Assembly (NCBI GenBank): GCA_910586965.1
Contig: CAJUMF010000031.1
Span: 1-40,994, forward strand
DNA: 40,994 nucleotides
Direction: 5' to 3'
Origin: an uncultured Dorea sp.
GTDB lineage: Bacteria > Bacillota > Clostridia > Lachnospirales > Lachnospiraceae
This document shows, piece by piece, positions 32,078-39,598 of the stretch (positions are counted from its first letter, which is position 1; each line of letters begins with the position of its first letter). A program made the translations under genes and the position numbers. A model generated the notes under the pieces. It was given only the letters and a program-made list of their open reading frames with translations, did no database searches and was not told the origin of the DNA.

Positions 32078-32852
32078 TGTAAGGGCTAAGCAGCCTTATG
32101 AGATTGGACGCATCCATCTTCGTATTCATACAATCGAGGAGCTGTGCTATTATGTGTGTAATAATCTCTATCTGATCGATCATACGATTATGAACCGCCA
32201 GTTATGCACGTGGATTTCCACGGAGCTGCAATTGGATAAACTTGCGGAGAAACTTAGGGAAGAGCTTTCAAAGAATTGTTCAGAAGAGCAATTTGTGATT
32301 TCGCTGTTGCGCGGATCTTATATCTATGCTCAGTCAGAGATTAACAAGATACAGGGACTTCTTGAGAACTTAAGGCATCAGAAAGAAGTGGAGAAGATCA
32401 AGTTTAAAGGGGATACATTGCTTAAAAGCGGGGAGTATTCGGCGGCTGTATTAGTCTATCAGTCTATTGTAAATGCTGAGTGGGATGATTCCGCAGGCAA
32501 GAGATTTTATGGACAGGTATACGGCTGTATGGGTGCTGCGTATGGACGTTTATTTCTGTATGAAGAGGCACTTGCTGCATATAAAGAGGCATATTATCTC
32601 TGTGAAGACCCGGATATGTTGAAAGCTTACCTTTATTGCTGCTATCAGACATATTCAAGAAAGGATTATACGAAGATGTTGTCGGGGAACCCTTTGTTTC
32701 TCAGCATGGCATCAAAGTTAAAAGAAGAGATGAAGGAGGTGCAGGAGGAACTCGACTCTGATGTGCCGGAGGAGAAGCTCCAGCAGTGGAAGAATGATTA
32801 CAGGCGGCTTGACAGCCGCAAGGGAATGAGGAGAACGGCCAATGGATTATAA
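32052..32852 (+). CDS. TPR-repeat protein of the Hsp70-like cluster
   Basis: The 266-residue soluble protein has an N-terminal half (about 1-110) with mixed strands and helices (YEIGRIHLRIHTIEELCYYV) and no recognisable family. The C-terminal half has clear TPR helices: FKGDTLLKSGEYSAAVLVYQ, MGAAYGRLFLYEEALAAYKE and AYLYCCYQTYSRKDY. TPR proteins commonly dock on Hsp70s or other large partners. AGGAGG at 32041-32046 places the ATG 26 nt inside the preceding gene, and its own end overlaps the purF start by 11 nt, so translation of the three reading frames is coupled. The real partner is unknown; by context it is the Hsp70-like protein or the 1,096-residue protein. Confidence 0.75.
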   Translation: MGSLILCHSVRAKQPYEIGRIHLRIHTIEELCYYVCNNLYLIDHTIMNRQLCTWISTELQLDKLAEKLREELSKNCSEEQFVISLLRGSYIYAQSEINKIQGLLENLRHQKEVEKIKFKGDTLLKSGEYSAAVLVYQSIVNAEWDDSAGKRFYGQVYGCMGAAYGRLFLYEEALAAYKEAYYLCEDPDMLKAYLYCCYQTYSRKDYTKMLSGNPLFLSMASKLKEEMKEVQEELDSDVPEEKLQQWKNDYRRLDSRKGMRRTANGL

Positions 32853-34266
32853 AAAAATAATCACGGGTATGGGAGAGGAATGTGGAGTATTTGGAGCCTA
32901 TGATATGGACGGAGGCGATGTTGCCTCATCTATATACTACGGGCTTTTTGCATTGCAGCACAGAGGGCAGGAAAGCTGCGGGATTGCTGTTACGGATACT
33001 TACGGGGAGAGGAAAGTTCATTCGAAGAAAGGACTCGGCCTTGTAAATGAAGTGTTCGATGAGGAATCATTGAAATTACTGAAAGGAAATCTTGGGGTGG
33101 GACATGTCCGATATTCAACCGCGGGAGGAACAAGAGCGGAGAATGCCATGCCCCTTGTCCTGAATTATGTCAAAGGGACGTTGGCGATTGCCCATAACGG
33201 CAATATAACAAATGCTGTTGAGTTAAGGCATGAATTGGAGTACACAGGTGCTATTTTTCAGACAACGATAGATTCAGAAGTGATTGCCTACCATATTGCA
33301 AGGGAGCGTTTGAATACTAAGAAGGTTGAAGAGGCGGTAAAAAGAGCCATGAAGAAGATTGAGGGAGGATATGCTCTTGTAATTAGTTCTCCAAGGAAGA
33401 TGATCGGGGTGAGAGACCCGTTTGGATTGAAGCCTTTATGTATCGGGCGACGGGACAATACGTATTTCCTTGCGTCGGAAAGTTGTGCGATTGCGGCGGT
33501 GGGAGCAGAATTTGTGCGGGATGTGAAGCCTGGCGAGATTGTGAGCTTTACAAAGCATGGGGAAAAATCAGATGTGTCTATGGCGATTGCATCGGAAAAA
33601 CATGCAAGATGTATCTTTGAATATATTTATTTTGCAAGAACAGACAGCAAAATTGACAATATAAATGTATATCATGCAAGAATTGTTGCAGGAAGAGCGC
33701 TGGCACAGTCTTATCCGGTAGATGCGGATCTTGTGGTGGGAGTTCCAGATTCGGGGCTTGTGGCTGCGAAGGGTTATTCAGAGCAATCAGAGATTCCTTA
33801 TGGAATGGCTTTTCATAAGAACAGTTATGTAGGGAGAACTTTCATCAAACCGAAGCAAAGTCAAAGGGAGAGCAGTGTCAAGATCAAGCTCAATGTGATA
33901 GAAGAAGTGGTGGAGGGAAAGCGGATTGTCATGGTCGATGATTCGATTGTCAGAGGAACAACTTCTGCGAACATCATTAAGATGCTGAAAAAGGCAGGAG
34001 CGAAAGAGGTCCATGTAAGGATTAGCTCTCCGCCGTTTTTGTACCCTTGTTATTTTGGGACAGATGTTCCGTCCAATGAACAACTCATTGCACATTCCCA
34101 TACTACCGAGGAAATCCGTCAGATGATCGGTGCAGACTCTTTGGGATATATGGAGATAGGAAAGCTCAAAGAGATGGTGGGAGATCTGGGCTATTGCGAT
34201 GCCTGCTTTACCGGAAATTACCCTATGAAAGTGCCGGGAAGAGATGTATCTTTAGCTTTTGAGTAA
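32842..34266 (+). CDS. purF: Amidophosphoribosyltransferase
   Basis: At 474 residues it catalyses the first committed step of purine synthesis, PRPP plus glutamine to phosphoribosylamine. It is the Bacillus-type, Fe-S containing, self-processing form. The catalytic nucleophile is C14 (EECGVFGAY), exposed after removal of a 13-residue propeptide, and the Ntn domain shows RYSTAGG and AHNGNITN. The PRPP motif IVMVDDSIVRGTT is present. Four candidate cluster cysteines are seen: HARCIFEY, YPCYFG and the two in YCDACFTG. The ATG, with GAGGAG upstream, lies inside the TPR gene. purB follows after 28 nt. Confidence 0.97.
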   Translation: MDYKKIITGMGEECGVFGAYDMDGGDVASSIYYGLFALQHRGQESCGIAVTDTYGERKVHSKKGLGLVNEVFDEESLKLLKGNLGVGHVRYSTAGGTRAENAMPLVLNYVKGTLAIAHNGNITNAVELRHELEYTGAIFQTTIDSEVIAYHIARERLNTKKVEEAVKRAMKKIEGGYALVISSPRKMIGVRDPFGLKPLCIGRRDNTYFLASESCAIAAVGAEFVRDVKPGEIVSFTKHGEKSDVSMAIASEKHARCIFEYIYFARTDSKIDNINVYHARIVAGRALAQSYPVDADLVVGVPDSGLVAAKGYSEQSEIPYGMAFHKNSYVGRTFIKPKQSQRESSVKIKLNVIEEVVEGKRIVMVDDSIVRGTTSANIIKMLKKAGAKEVHVRISSPPFLYPCYFGTDVPSNEQLIAHSHTTEEIRQMIGADSLGYMEIGKLKEMVGDLGYCDACFTGNYPMKVPGRDVSLAFE

Positions 34267-34294
34267 AGTAGATTTGAAAAGGAGGAGAACTATT

Positions 34295-35728
34295 ATGACA
34301 AATGACAGATATCAGAGCCCGCTCTCAGAGCGTTATGCGAGCAGGGAGATGCAGTATATTTTTTCGCCGGATAAAAAATTCCGGACATGGAGGAGGCTGT
34401 GGATAGCCCTTGCAGAGACAGAGAAAGAATTGGGGCTCAATATTACGGAGGAACAGATTGAAGAGCTTAAGGCCCACGCAGACGATATCAATTACGAGGT
34501 GGCGAAAGAGAGAGAAAAGCAGGTGCGCCATGATGTGATGTCGCATGTGTACGCATATGGGCAGCAGTGTCCGAAGGCAAAGGGAATCATCCATCTGGGG
34601 GCGACTTCCTGCTATGTGGGCGACAATACGGATGTGATACTGATGTCGGAGGCGCTTGAGCTTGTGCGGAAAAAACTTGTGAATGTCATTGCCGAGCTGG
34701 CGGAGTTCGCCGATGAGCATAAGAGCCTTCCGACGCTTGCCTTTACGCATTTTCAGCCGGCGCAGCCTACTACCGTGGGGAAGAGGGCGACGCTTTGGCT
34801 GCAGGAATTCGAGATGGACCTTTCTGACCTTGAGTATGTGAAGAAGAGCTTAAAACTTCTTGGCTCCAAGGGAACAACGGGAACGCAGGCGAGTTTCCAG
34901 GAGCTTTTTGACGGCAACCAGGAGATTATCGATAAGATTGACCCGATGATTGCGGAGAAGATGGGATTCGAGGCGTGTTATCCGGTGTCCGGGCAGACCT
35001 ATTCCCGCAAGGTGGACACGAGGGTTTTGAATGTGCTTGCAGGGATTGCGGCAAGCGCGCACAAGATGTCCAATGACATCCGCCTTCTGCAGCACCTGAA
35101 AGAGGTGGAGGAGCCTTTTGAGAAATCCCAGATTGGGTCTTCGGCTATGGCTTACAAGAGAAACCCTATGAGGAGCGAGAGGATTGCGTCGCTGTCGCGG
35201 TATGTGATGGTCGACGCGCTGAACCCGGCGATTACGTCGGCAACCCAGTGGTTTGAGCGGACGCTTGACGATTCCGCCAATAAGAGGCTTTCCGTGCCGG
35301 AAGGGTTCCTTGCCATCGACGGCATCCTTGACCTGTGCCTGAATGTGGTGGACGGGCTGGTGGTTTACCCGAAGGTAATCGAGAAACGGCTGATGAGCGA
35401 ACTTCCTTTTATGGCGACGGAGAATATTATGATGGATGCGGTGAAAGCCGGAGGAGACAGGCAGGAGCTGCATGAGAGAATCCGCACCCTTTCCATGGAG
35501 GCGGGGCGCAATGTGAAGGAGAGAGGTCTTGACAACAACCTTCTGGAGCTGATTGCGGCAGACCCGGCATTCGGCCTTACCCTTGATGAGCTTAAGAAGA
35601 CGATGGAGCCGTCAAAGTATGTAGGGCGGGCGGCTGTCCAGGTAGATACTTATCTTTCCAAAGTTATCCGTCCGCTCCTTGACAGGAACAAGGATGTGCT
35701 GGGCGTGAAAGCGGAGATTAATGTATAA
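34295..35728 (+). CDS. purB: Adenylosuccinate lyase
   Basis: This 477-residue fumarase/aspartase-superfamily enzyme cleaves SAICAR and adenylosuccinate, the eighth step of IMP synthesis and the last step to AMP. Visible motifs are MSHVYAYGQQCP, HLGATSCYVGDNTD, FTHFQPAQPTTVGKR with the catalytic His region, and the family signature SSAMAYKRNPMRSERI. AAAAGGAGG stands before ATG 34295, which was chosen over the upstream open codons from 34259 that overlap the purF end. It is co-transcribed with purF. A terminator follows at 35807. Length and motifs are normal. Confidence 0.96.
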   Translation: MTNDRYQSPLSERYASREMQYIFSPDKKFRTWRRLWIALAETEKELGLNITEEQIEELKAHADDINYEVAKEREKQVRHDVMSHVYAYGQQCPKAKGIIHLGATSCYVGDNTDVILMSEALELVRKKLVNVIAELAEFADEHKSLPTLAFTHFQPAQPTTVGKRATLWLQEFEMDLSDLEYVKKSLKLLGSKGTTGTQASFQELFDGNQEIIDKIDPMIAEKMGFEACYPVSGQTYSRKVDTRVLNVLAGIAASAHKMSNDIRLLQHLKEVEEPFEKSQIGSSAMAYKRNPMRSERIASLSRYVMVDALNPAITSATQWFERTLDDSANKRLSVPEGFLAIDGILDLCLNVVDGLVVYPKVIEKRLMSELPFMATENIMMDAVKAGGDRQELHERIRTLSMEAGRNVKERGLDNNLLELIAADPAFGLTLDELKKTMEPSKYVGRAAVQVDTYLSKVIRPLLDRNKDVLGVKAEINV

Positions 35729-35806
35729 GGGAGAGTTTGATAAATTTTTGGCAAAATGCCGAAATTGGAAAAATCTGTAATTAAGGTAATTAGGTGCAAA
35801 AACGGG

Positions 35807-35846
35807 GAAACAGTCGGAAAAAGCTTTGTTTTCGGCTGTTTCTTTT
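35807..35846 (+). terminator. Intrinsic terminator after purB
   Basis: GAAACAG (35807-35813) pairs with CTGTTTC (35836-35842), with inner GAAAA/TTTTC pairing, followed by TTTT. It ends the Hsp70-like/purF/purB transcription unit. Confidence 0.75.
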
Positions 35847-35887
35847 ATATTTTAAAAAGTATTGACAAATGAATCCCTTGGGAAAAA

Positions 35888-35906
35888 TGACGAAAATTAT
35901 TCGTCA
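35888..35906. promoter_or_regulatory. Inverted repeat upstream of the symporter promoter, candidate operator
   Basis: TGACGAA (35888-35894) and TTCGTCA (35900-35906) form a perfect 7-bp dyad with a 5-nt centre, 13 nt upstream of the -35 box at 35920. The position suits an activator or a repressor site. No glycine riboswitch is present in this leader. Confidence 0.45.
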
Positions 35907-35919
35907 AAATGTAAAAAAG

Positions 35920-35948
35920 TTGAAAAATATTCACCCTGATGTTAAGAT
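35920..35948 (+). promoter_or_regulatory. Promoter of the AGCS symporter gene
   Basis: -35 TTGAAA (35920-35925), 17-nt spacer and -10 TAAGAT (35943-35948), about 55 nt before the ATG at 36009. A TTGACA at 35862 has no partner -10 at the right distance. Confidence 0.5.
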
Positions 35949-36008
35949 ATTATCTATAAAACGATTAATTTATTTACAATATCTATAGGGAAAAGGGGGA
36001 ATTACAGT

Positions 36009-37367
36009 ATGGAAACATTAAATAATATCGTTTTGACTATCCAGCATTATCTGGCAGATTATATCCTGATCGTTGCGCTCCTTGGAGGCGGCATCTGGTT
36101 TTCCGTCAAGCTTGGATTTATCCAGATCAGAGGTTTTGGTGAAGGTATGAGAAGGACCTTCGGCGGGCTGTTCTCCAAAAAGGGAGAGGCGGGAGCCGAC
36201 GGGATGTCATCTTTCCAGGCGCTGGCTACCGCTATCGCGGCGCAGGTCGGCACCGGAAATATTGCCGGAGCGGCGACGGCAATCGCAATCGGAGGCCCGG
36301 GGGCAATCTTCTGGATGTGGATTGCGGCATTTTTAGGCATGGCGACAATTTTCGGAGAGGCAGTCATGGCGCAGAAGTACAAACAGGTCGGCGCGGACGG
36401 GGAGATTACCGGAGGTCCGGTATACTACATACGCGCGGCGTTTACCGGAACCTTTGGAAAGGTCCTTGCGGGGCTCTTTGCAGTTCTTCTGATCTTTGCG
36501 TTAGGATTTATGGGAAATGCAGTACAGGCCAACTCTATCGCGGCAGCGTTTAACACGGCGTTCGGCGTTCCGCAGATCGTGATGGGCGCGATTCTTGCAG
36601 TTTTAGCTCTGTTTGTATTTATGGGCGGTATGCAGCGTATCGCGAAAGTTACAGAGACGATTGTTCCGGTTATGGCTGCTTTGTACATCGTGGGCGCGCT
36701 TATTGTTATCTTCTATAACTTCAAGCAGATTCCGTATGCGTTTTACTCTATCGTTGTGGGTGCGTTTGCTCCTTCTGCAATCACCGGCGGCGCTGTGGGC
36801 GCGACGATTAAGCTTGCCCTGACAAAGGGTGTTGCGAGAGGTCTGTTCTCGAATGAGGCCGGCATGGGTTCTACCCCTCACGCACATGCGGTTGCAAAGG
36901 TTGACCATCCGGTGGAGCAGGGCTTTGTTGCCATGATCGGCGTATTTATTGACACATTTGTTATCCTGAACCTGACGGCTCTTGTTATCATTACGACCCA
37001 GTCCATCCCCAGCGGAAAGACCGGCGCGGAGTTGAGCCAGTATGCGTTTTCCACGCTGTACGGCAAGGGAGGAGATATCTTTATCGCAATCTGTATGTTC
37101 TTCTTCGCTTTCAGTACGATTCTTGGCTGGTATTTCTTCGGCCAGGCGAATGTGAAGTACCTGTTCGGCGCGAAGGCAGTTAAGATTTACTCTGTGCTTG
37201 TTGCGGCATGTGTACTGCTCGGCTCGCTGGCACAGGTTGACCTTGTATGGAATATGGCGGACTGCTTTAACTCTATGATGGTTATCCCGAATATCATCGC
37301 CTTGTTTGCCCTTAGCGGGACAATCAAGAAAGTGCATGACGAGTATTATCAGACGCGCAAGAAATAA
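36009..37367 (+). CDS. Sodium:alanine/glycine symporter (AGCS family)
   Basis: The 452-residue protein has about 11 membrane segments and the AGCS features GGGIWFSVKLGFIQIR near the N-terminus, ALATAIAAQVGTGNIAGAATAIAIGGPGA (the sodium/substrate site) and RGLFSNEAGMGSTPHAHA. These transporters bring in alanine or glycine with sodium. Its position directly before a glycine riboswitch and the glycine reductase genes makes glycine the likely substrate, supplying the Stickland acceptor. It has its own promoter and an AAGGGGGAA ribosome binding site. No convincing terminator follows, so read-through into the riboswitch leader is possible. Confidence 0.92.
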   Translation: METLNNIVLTIQHYLADYILIVALLGGGIWFSVKLGFIQIRGFGEGMRRTFGGLFSKKGEAGADGMSSFQALATAIAAQVGTGNIAGAATAIAIGGPGAIFWMWIAAFLGMATIFGEAVMAQKYKQVGADGEITGGPVYYIRAAFTGTFGKVLAGLFAVLLIFALGFMGNAVQANSIAAAFNTAFGVPQIVMGAILAVLALFVFMGGMQRIAKVTETIVPVMAALYIVGALIVIFYNFKQIPYAFYSIVVGAFAPSAITGGAVGATIKLALTKGVARGLFSNEAGMGSTPHAHAVAKVDHPVEQGFVAMIGVFIDTFVILNLTALVIITTQSIPSGKTGAELSQYAFSTLYGKGGDIFIAICMFFFAFSTILGWYFFGQANVKYLFGAKAVKIYSVLVAACVLLGSLAQVDLVWNMADCFNSMMVIPNIIALFALSGTIKKVHDEYYQTRKK

Positions 37368-37449
37368 GAATGTGCTAGGTGAATATATACAAAATAATAT
37401 ATGCGTTTTTGTGCAGGATGACCAAATGACGAGATAATAAAATAAGTTG

Positions 37450-37478
37450 TTGAAAAACAATTTACAATGGGTTATTAT
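37450..37478 (+). promoter_or_regulatory. Promoter of the glycine-riboswitch/grd operon
   Basis: -35 TTGAAA (37450-37455) and -10 TATTAT (37473-37478) with a 17-nt spacer. Transcription would begin near 37485, some 55 nt before the aptamer. The rest of the 429-nt gap from 37368 to 37796 is A/T-rich DNA followed by the riboswitch. Confidence 0.6.
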
Positions 37479-37539
37479 AGAAACAGGCAATGGAACTAAT
37501 CAGAGTTGTCTATGAGTATAACCAAATAGTGGGATGATG

Positions 37540-37640
37540 TTTTCCGAGAGAGACCCGGTGTATCGGGCGCCGAAGAGGCAAGCTTTTATGTGTTGGTGGC
37601 ACATCAGGAAGTGAAACTTTCAGGCAAAAGGACCGGAAAA
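37540..37640 (+). promoter_or_regulatory. Glycine riboswitch, complete aptamer
   Basis: P1 is a perfect 7-bp helix, TTTTCCG (37540-37546) with CGGAAAA (37634-37640). Next to it come GAGAGAC, a P2 stem CCCG/CGGG, the conserved core GCGCCGAAGAGGCAA, and a P3 stem ATGTG/CACAT. The 3' core TTTCAGGCAAAAGGACCGG closes it. These match the glycine aptamer consensus. It lies in the leader of grdX-grdE-grdB and should turn the operon on when glycine is plentiful. AAAAGGAC (37626-37633) can alternatively pair with GTCCTTTT (37746-37753), a possible switching helix ending in a T run. Confidence 0.92.
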
Positions 37641-37649
37641 CGTACCACA

Positions 37650-37711
37650 TTCTGAATCTTGTGCTGTATGGTAAGCGTTCGACAGACCAATTATCAGGGC
37701 AAAAGACAGGA
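37650..37711 (+). promoter_or_regulatory. Shrunken second glycine aptamer (ghost aptamer)
   Basis: Ten nt after the first aptamer, TTCTG (37650-37654) can pair with CAGGA (37707-37711). Directly inside the 3' strand is ATCAGGGCAAAAGACAGG, a near copy of the aptamer's 3' core. The usual GAGAGA and GCCGAAG...GGCAA elements are missing and the unit is only 62 nt. It fits the degenerate partner that singlet glycine riboswitches keep for tertiary contacts. This is inference from pattern. Confidence 0.5.
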
Positions 37712-37796
37712 AGGGCGGTTTAGGGCACGGAAGGTGTTTTAAAGCGTCCTTTTTTACATTTGAAAATCCAGTGCCGGGAAAGGAGGAACGCATAAT

Positions 37797-38186
37797 ATGA
37801 ACAGGGGAAATTATATTATCGTGACGAACAATCCGCTGGTGCTGGAAAAGCATGGGGAGACGCACAATGTAGTCTACAAGGACGTCTCCTATGAAGATGT
37901 ATTGAGAGAGGTAAGAGACAGGATTCACGAAGGACACTCGATGTTAACGCATCCTTTATCGGGAAGTGTTAAGCCAAATGAAACACCGTATAAATCAATT
38001 ATGATATCGGCGGAAAGGAGGGGGATAGACGAGGGTTCGGTCGCGATGATCGAGAATGCCATACACGCCTGCGGAAAGTTTGAGTTCAAGTCGGACCGCT
38101 ATCAGCCGGAAGTGTATGAGGATTTTAAGCTTATTGACTGTACCCTGATAGAAAGCGGGATGGCATCGGCAGATGCGCTGCGTTAG
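37797..38186 (+). CDS. grdX: GrdX family protein
   Basis: The 129-residue soluble protein is found at the head of glycine, sarcosine and betaine reductase operons. Its biochemical function is not established. Typical text is YIIVTNNPLV, LREVRDRIHEGHSMLTHPLSGSVKPNETPYKSI and IDEGSVAMIENAI. AAAGGAGG lies 9 nt before the ATG. It is the first gene after the glycine riboswitch. A 114-nt gap before grdE holds no gene and no clear hairpin; GTG is the grdE start there. Confidence 0.92.
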   Translation: MNRGNYIIVTNNPLVLEKHGETHNVVYKDVSYEDVLREVRDRIHEGHSMLTHPLSGSVKPNETPYKSIMISAERRGIDEGSVAMIENAIHACGKFEFKSDRYQPEVYEDFKLIDCTLIESGMASADALR

Positions 38187-38300
38187 GCTTAAGGTACGCA
38201 CACCGGCGGGCCTGCGCGGAAGGGAAGTCATTTAGAGAGGTTATAAAACATTGCAGTTTTAAACAATAATATCAAATATTTTAAAGGAGGGAAACTAAAA

Positions 38301-39581
38301 GTGAGATTAGAATTGGGACACATTTACATCAAGGATATCCAGTTCGCAGCAGAGTCTAAGATTGAAGACGGTATCCTTTATGTATCCGAGGAGGCTGCAA
38401 GGGCAGTTGCTCTTGAGGATGAGAAGATCAAGAGCGTATCATTTGACATCGCGAAACCGGGAGAGTCTGTAAGAATCACTCCGGTCAAGGATGTTATCGA
38501 GCCGCGTGTGAAGGTGGAAGGAAGAGGAGGAATCTTCCCGGGAGTTATCGCAAAAGTTGATACGGTAGGAGACGGCAAGACTTATGCCCTCAAGGGAATG
38601 GCTGTTGTTACGGCTGGTAAGATCGTTGGTTTCCAGGAAGGCATCATCGATATGACAGGTCCGGGAGCTGATTACACTCCGTTTTCACAGACACTGAACC
38701 TGGTTATGGTATGCGAGCCGGTTGACGGCATCAAGCCGCATGACTATGAAGCGGCAGTAAGATTCGCAGGATTCAGGGTAGCGACATATATTGGGGAATT
38801 GGCGCGCGACCTGACTCCGGACGAGACAAAGGTTTACGAGACATGCACCATCAAAGAAGGTATGGAGAAATATCCGGACCTTCCGAGAGTTGCTTATGTG
38901 CAGATGCTCCAGAGCCAGGGACTTCTCCACGATACATATGTATACGGCGTAGACGCTAAGAAAATTGTTCCGACGATCATGAGCCCGACAGAGGTTATGG
39001 ACGGGGCTATCGTATCCGGCAACTGTGTATCCGCATGCGATAAGAATCCTACCTATGTACATCTTAACAACCCGGTTGTCGAGGATATGTTCGAGCAGCA
39101 CGGCAAGACGATTAATTTTGTCGCTCATATCATCACCAATGAGAACGTATATCTGGCGGACAAGCAGCGTTCCTCCGACTGGACGGCTAAGCTCTGCAAG
39201 ATGTTAGACCTTGACGGCGCAATCGTTTCTCAGGAAGGATTCGGTAACCCGGATACGGACCTTATCATGAACTGCAAGAAGATTGAGGCTGAGGGTGTTA
39301 AGACCGTTATCATCACAGATGAGTATGCAGGACGTGACGGAAAGTCACAGTCACTGGCAGATGCAGATCCGGCTGCAGATGCAGTAGTAACCGGCGGTAA
39401 TGCAAATCAGGTTATTATCCTGCCGAAACTTGATAAAGTAATTGGAACTCTGGATTATGTGACAAAGATTGCAGGCGCAAGCGAGGAGACTCTCCGCGAG
39501 GACGGTTCTCTTGAAGTAGAGCTTCAGGTGCTTACCGGCGCAACCAATGAGACTGGTTTCAACAAGCTGAGTGCAAGATAG
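38301..39581 (+). CDS. grdE: Glycine reductase component B proprotein GrdE (pyruvoyl, alpha/beta subunits)
   Basis: The 426-residue proprotein is cut before Cys into two subunits, and that Cys becomes the pyruvoyl group that holds glycine as a Schiff base. The expected site is here: C242 in SGNCVSACDKNP, the same residue number as known for the Clostridium sticklandii protein. Together with GrdB it forms substrate-specific protein B of glycine reductase, which makes acetyl phosphate through proteins A and C. Sarcosine and betaine forms (GrdG/GrdI) are homologous; the glycine riboswitch argues for glycine. The start is GTG with AAAGGAGGG upstream. It is 17 nt from grdB. Confidence 0.92.
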   Translation: MRLELGHIYIKDIQFAAESKIEDGILYVSEEAARAVALEDEKIKSVSFDIAKPGESVRITPVKDVIEPRVKVEGRGGIFPGVIAKVDTVGDGKTYALKGMAVVTAGKIVGFQEGIIDMTGPGADYTPFSQTLNLVMVCEPVDGIKPHDYEAAVRFAGFRVATYIGELARDLTPDETKVYETCTIKEGMEKYPDLPRVAYVQMLQSQGLLHDTYVYGVDAKKIVPTIMSPTEVMDGAIVSGNCVSACDKNPTYVHLNNPVVEDMFEQHGKTINFVAHIITNENVYLADKQRSSDWTAKLCKMLDLDGAIVSQEGFGNPDTDLIMNCKKIEAEGVKTVIITDEYAGRDGKSQSLADADPAADAVVTGGNANQVIILPKLDKVIGTLDYVTKIAGASEETLREDGSLEVELQVLTGATNETGFNKLSAR

Positions 39582-39598
39582 GAAGGGAGGATAATACA

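Noticed and set aside
37368..37440. Terminator directly after the AGCS symporter gene
   Set aside because: Only a weak A/T pairing (AATATAT/ATATAT) is visible, with no G/C stem; not enough to call.
36603..37490. Minus-strand open frame of about 295 codons opposite the AGCS symporter
   Set aside because: Composition is that of a shadow of a membrane protein gene (Arg/His/Asn rich), with no ribosome binding site or family motif.
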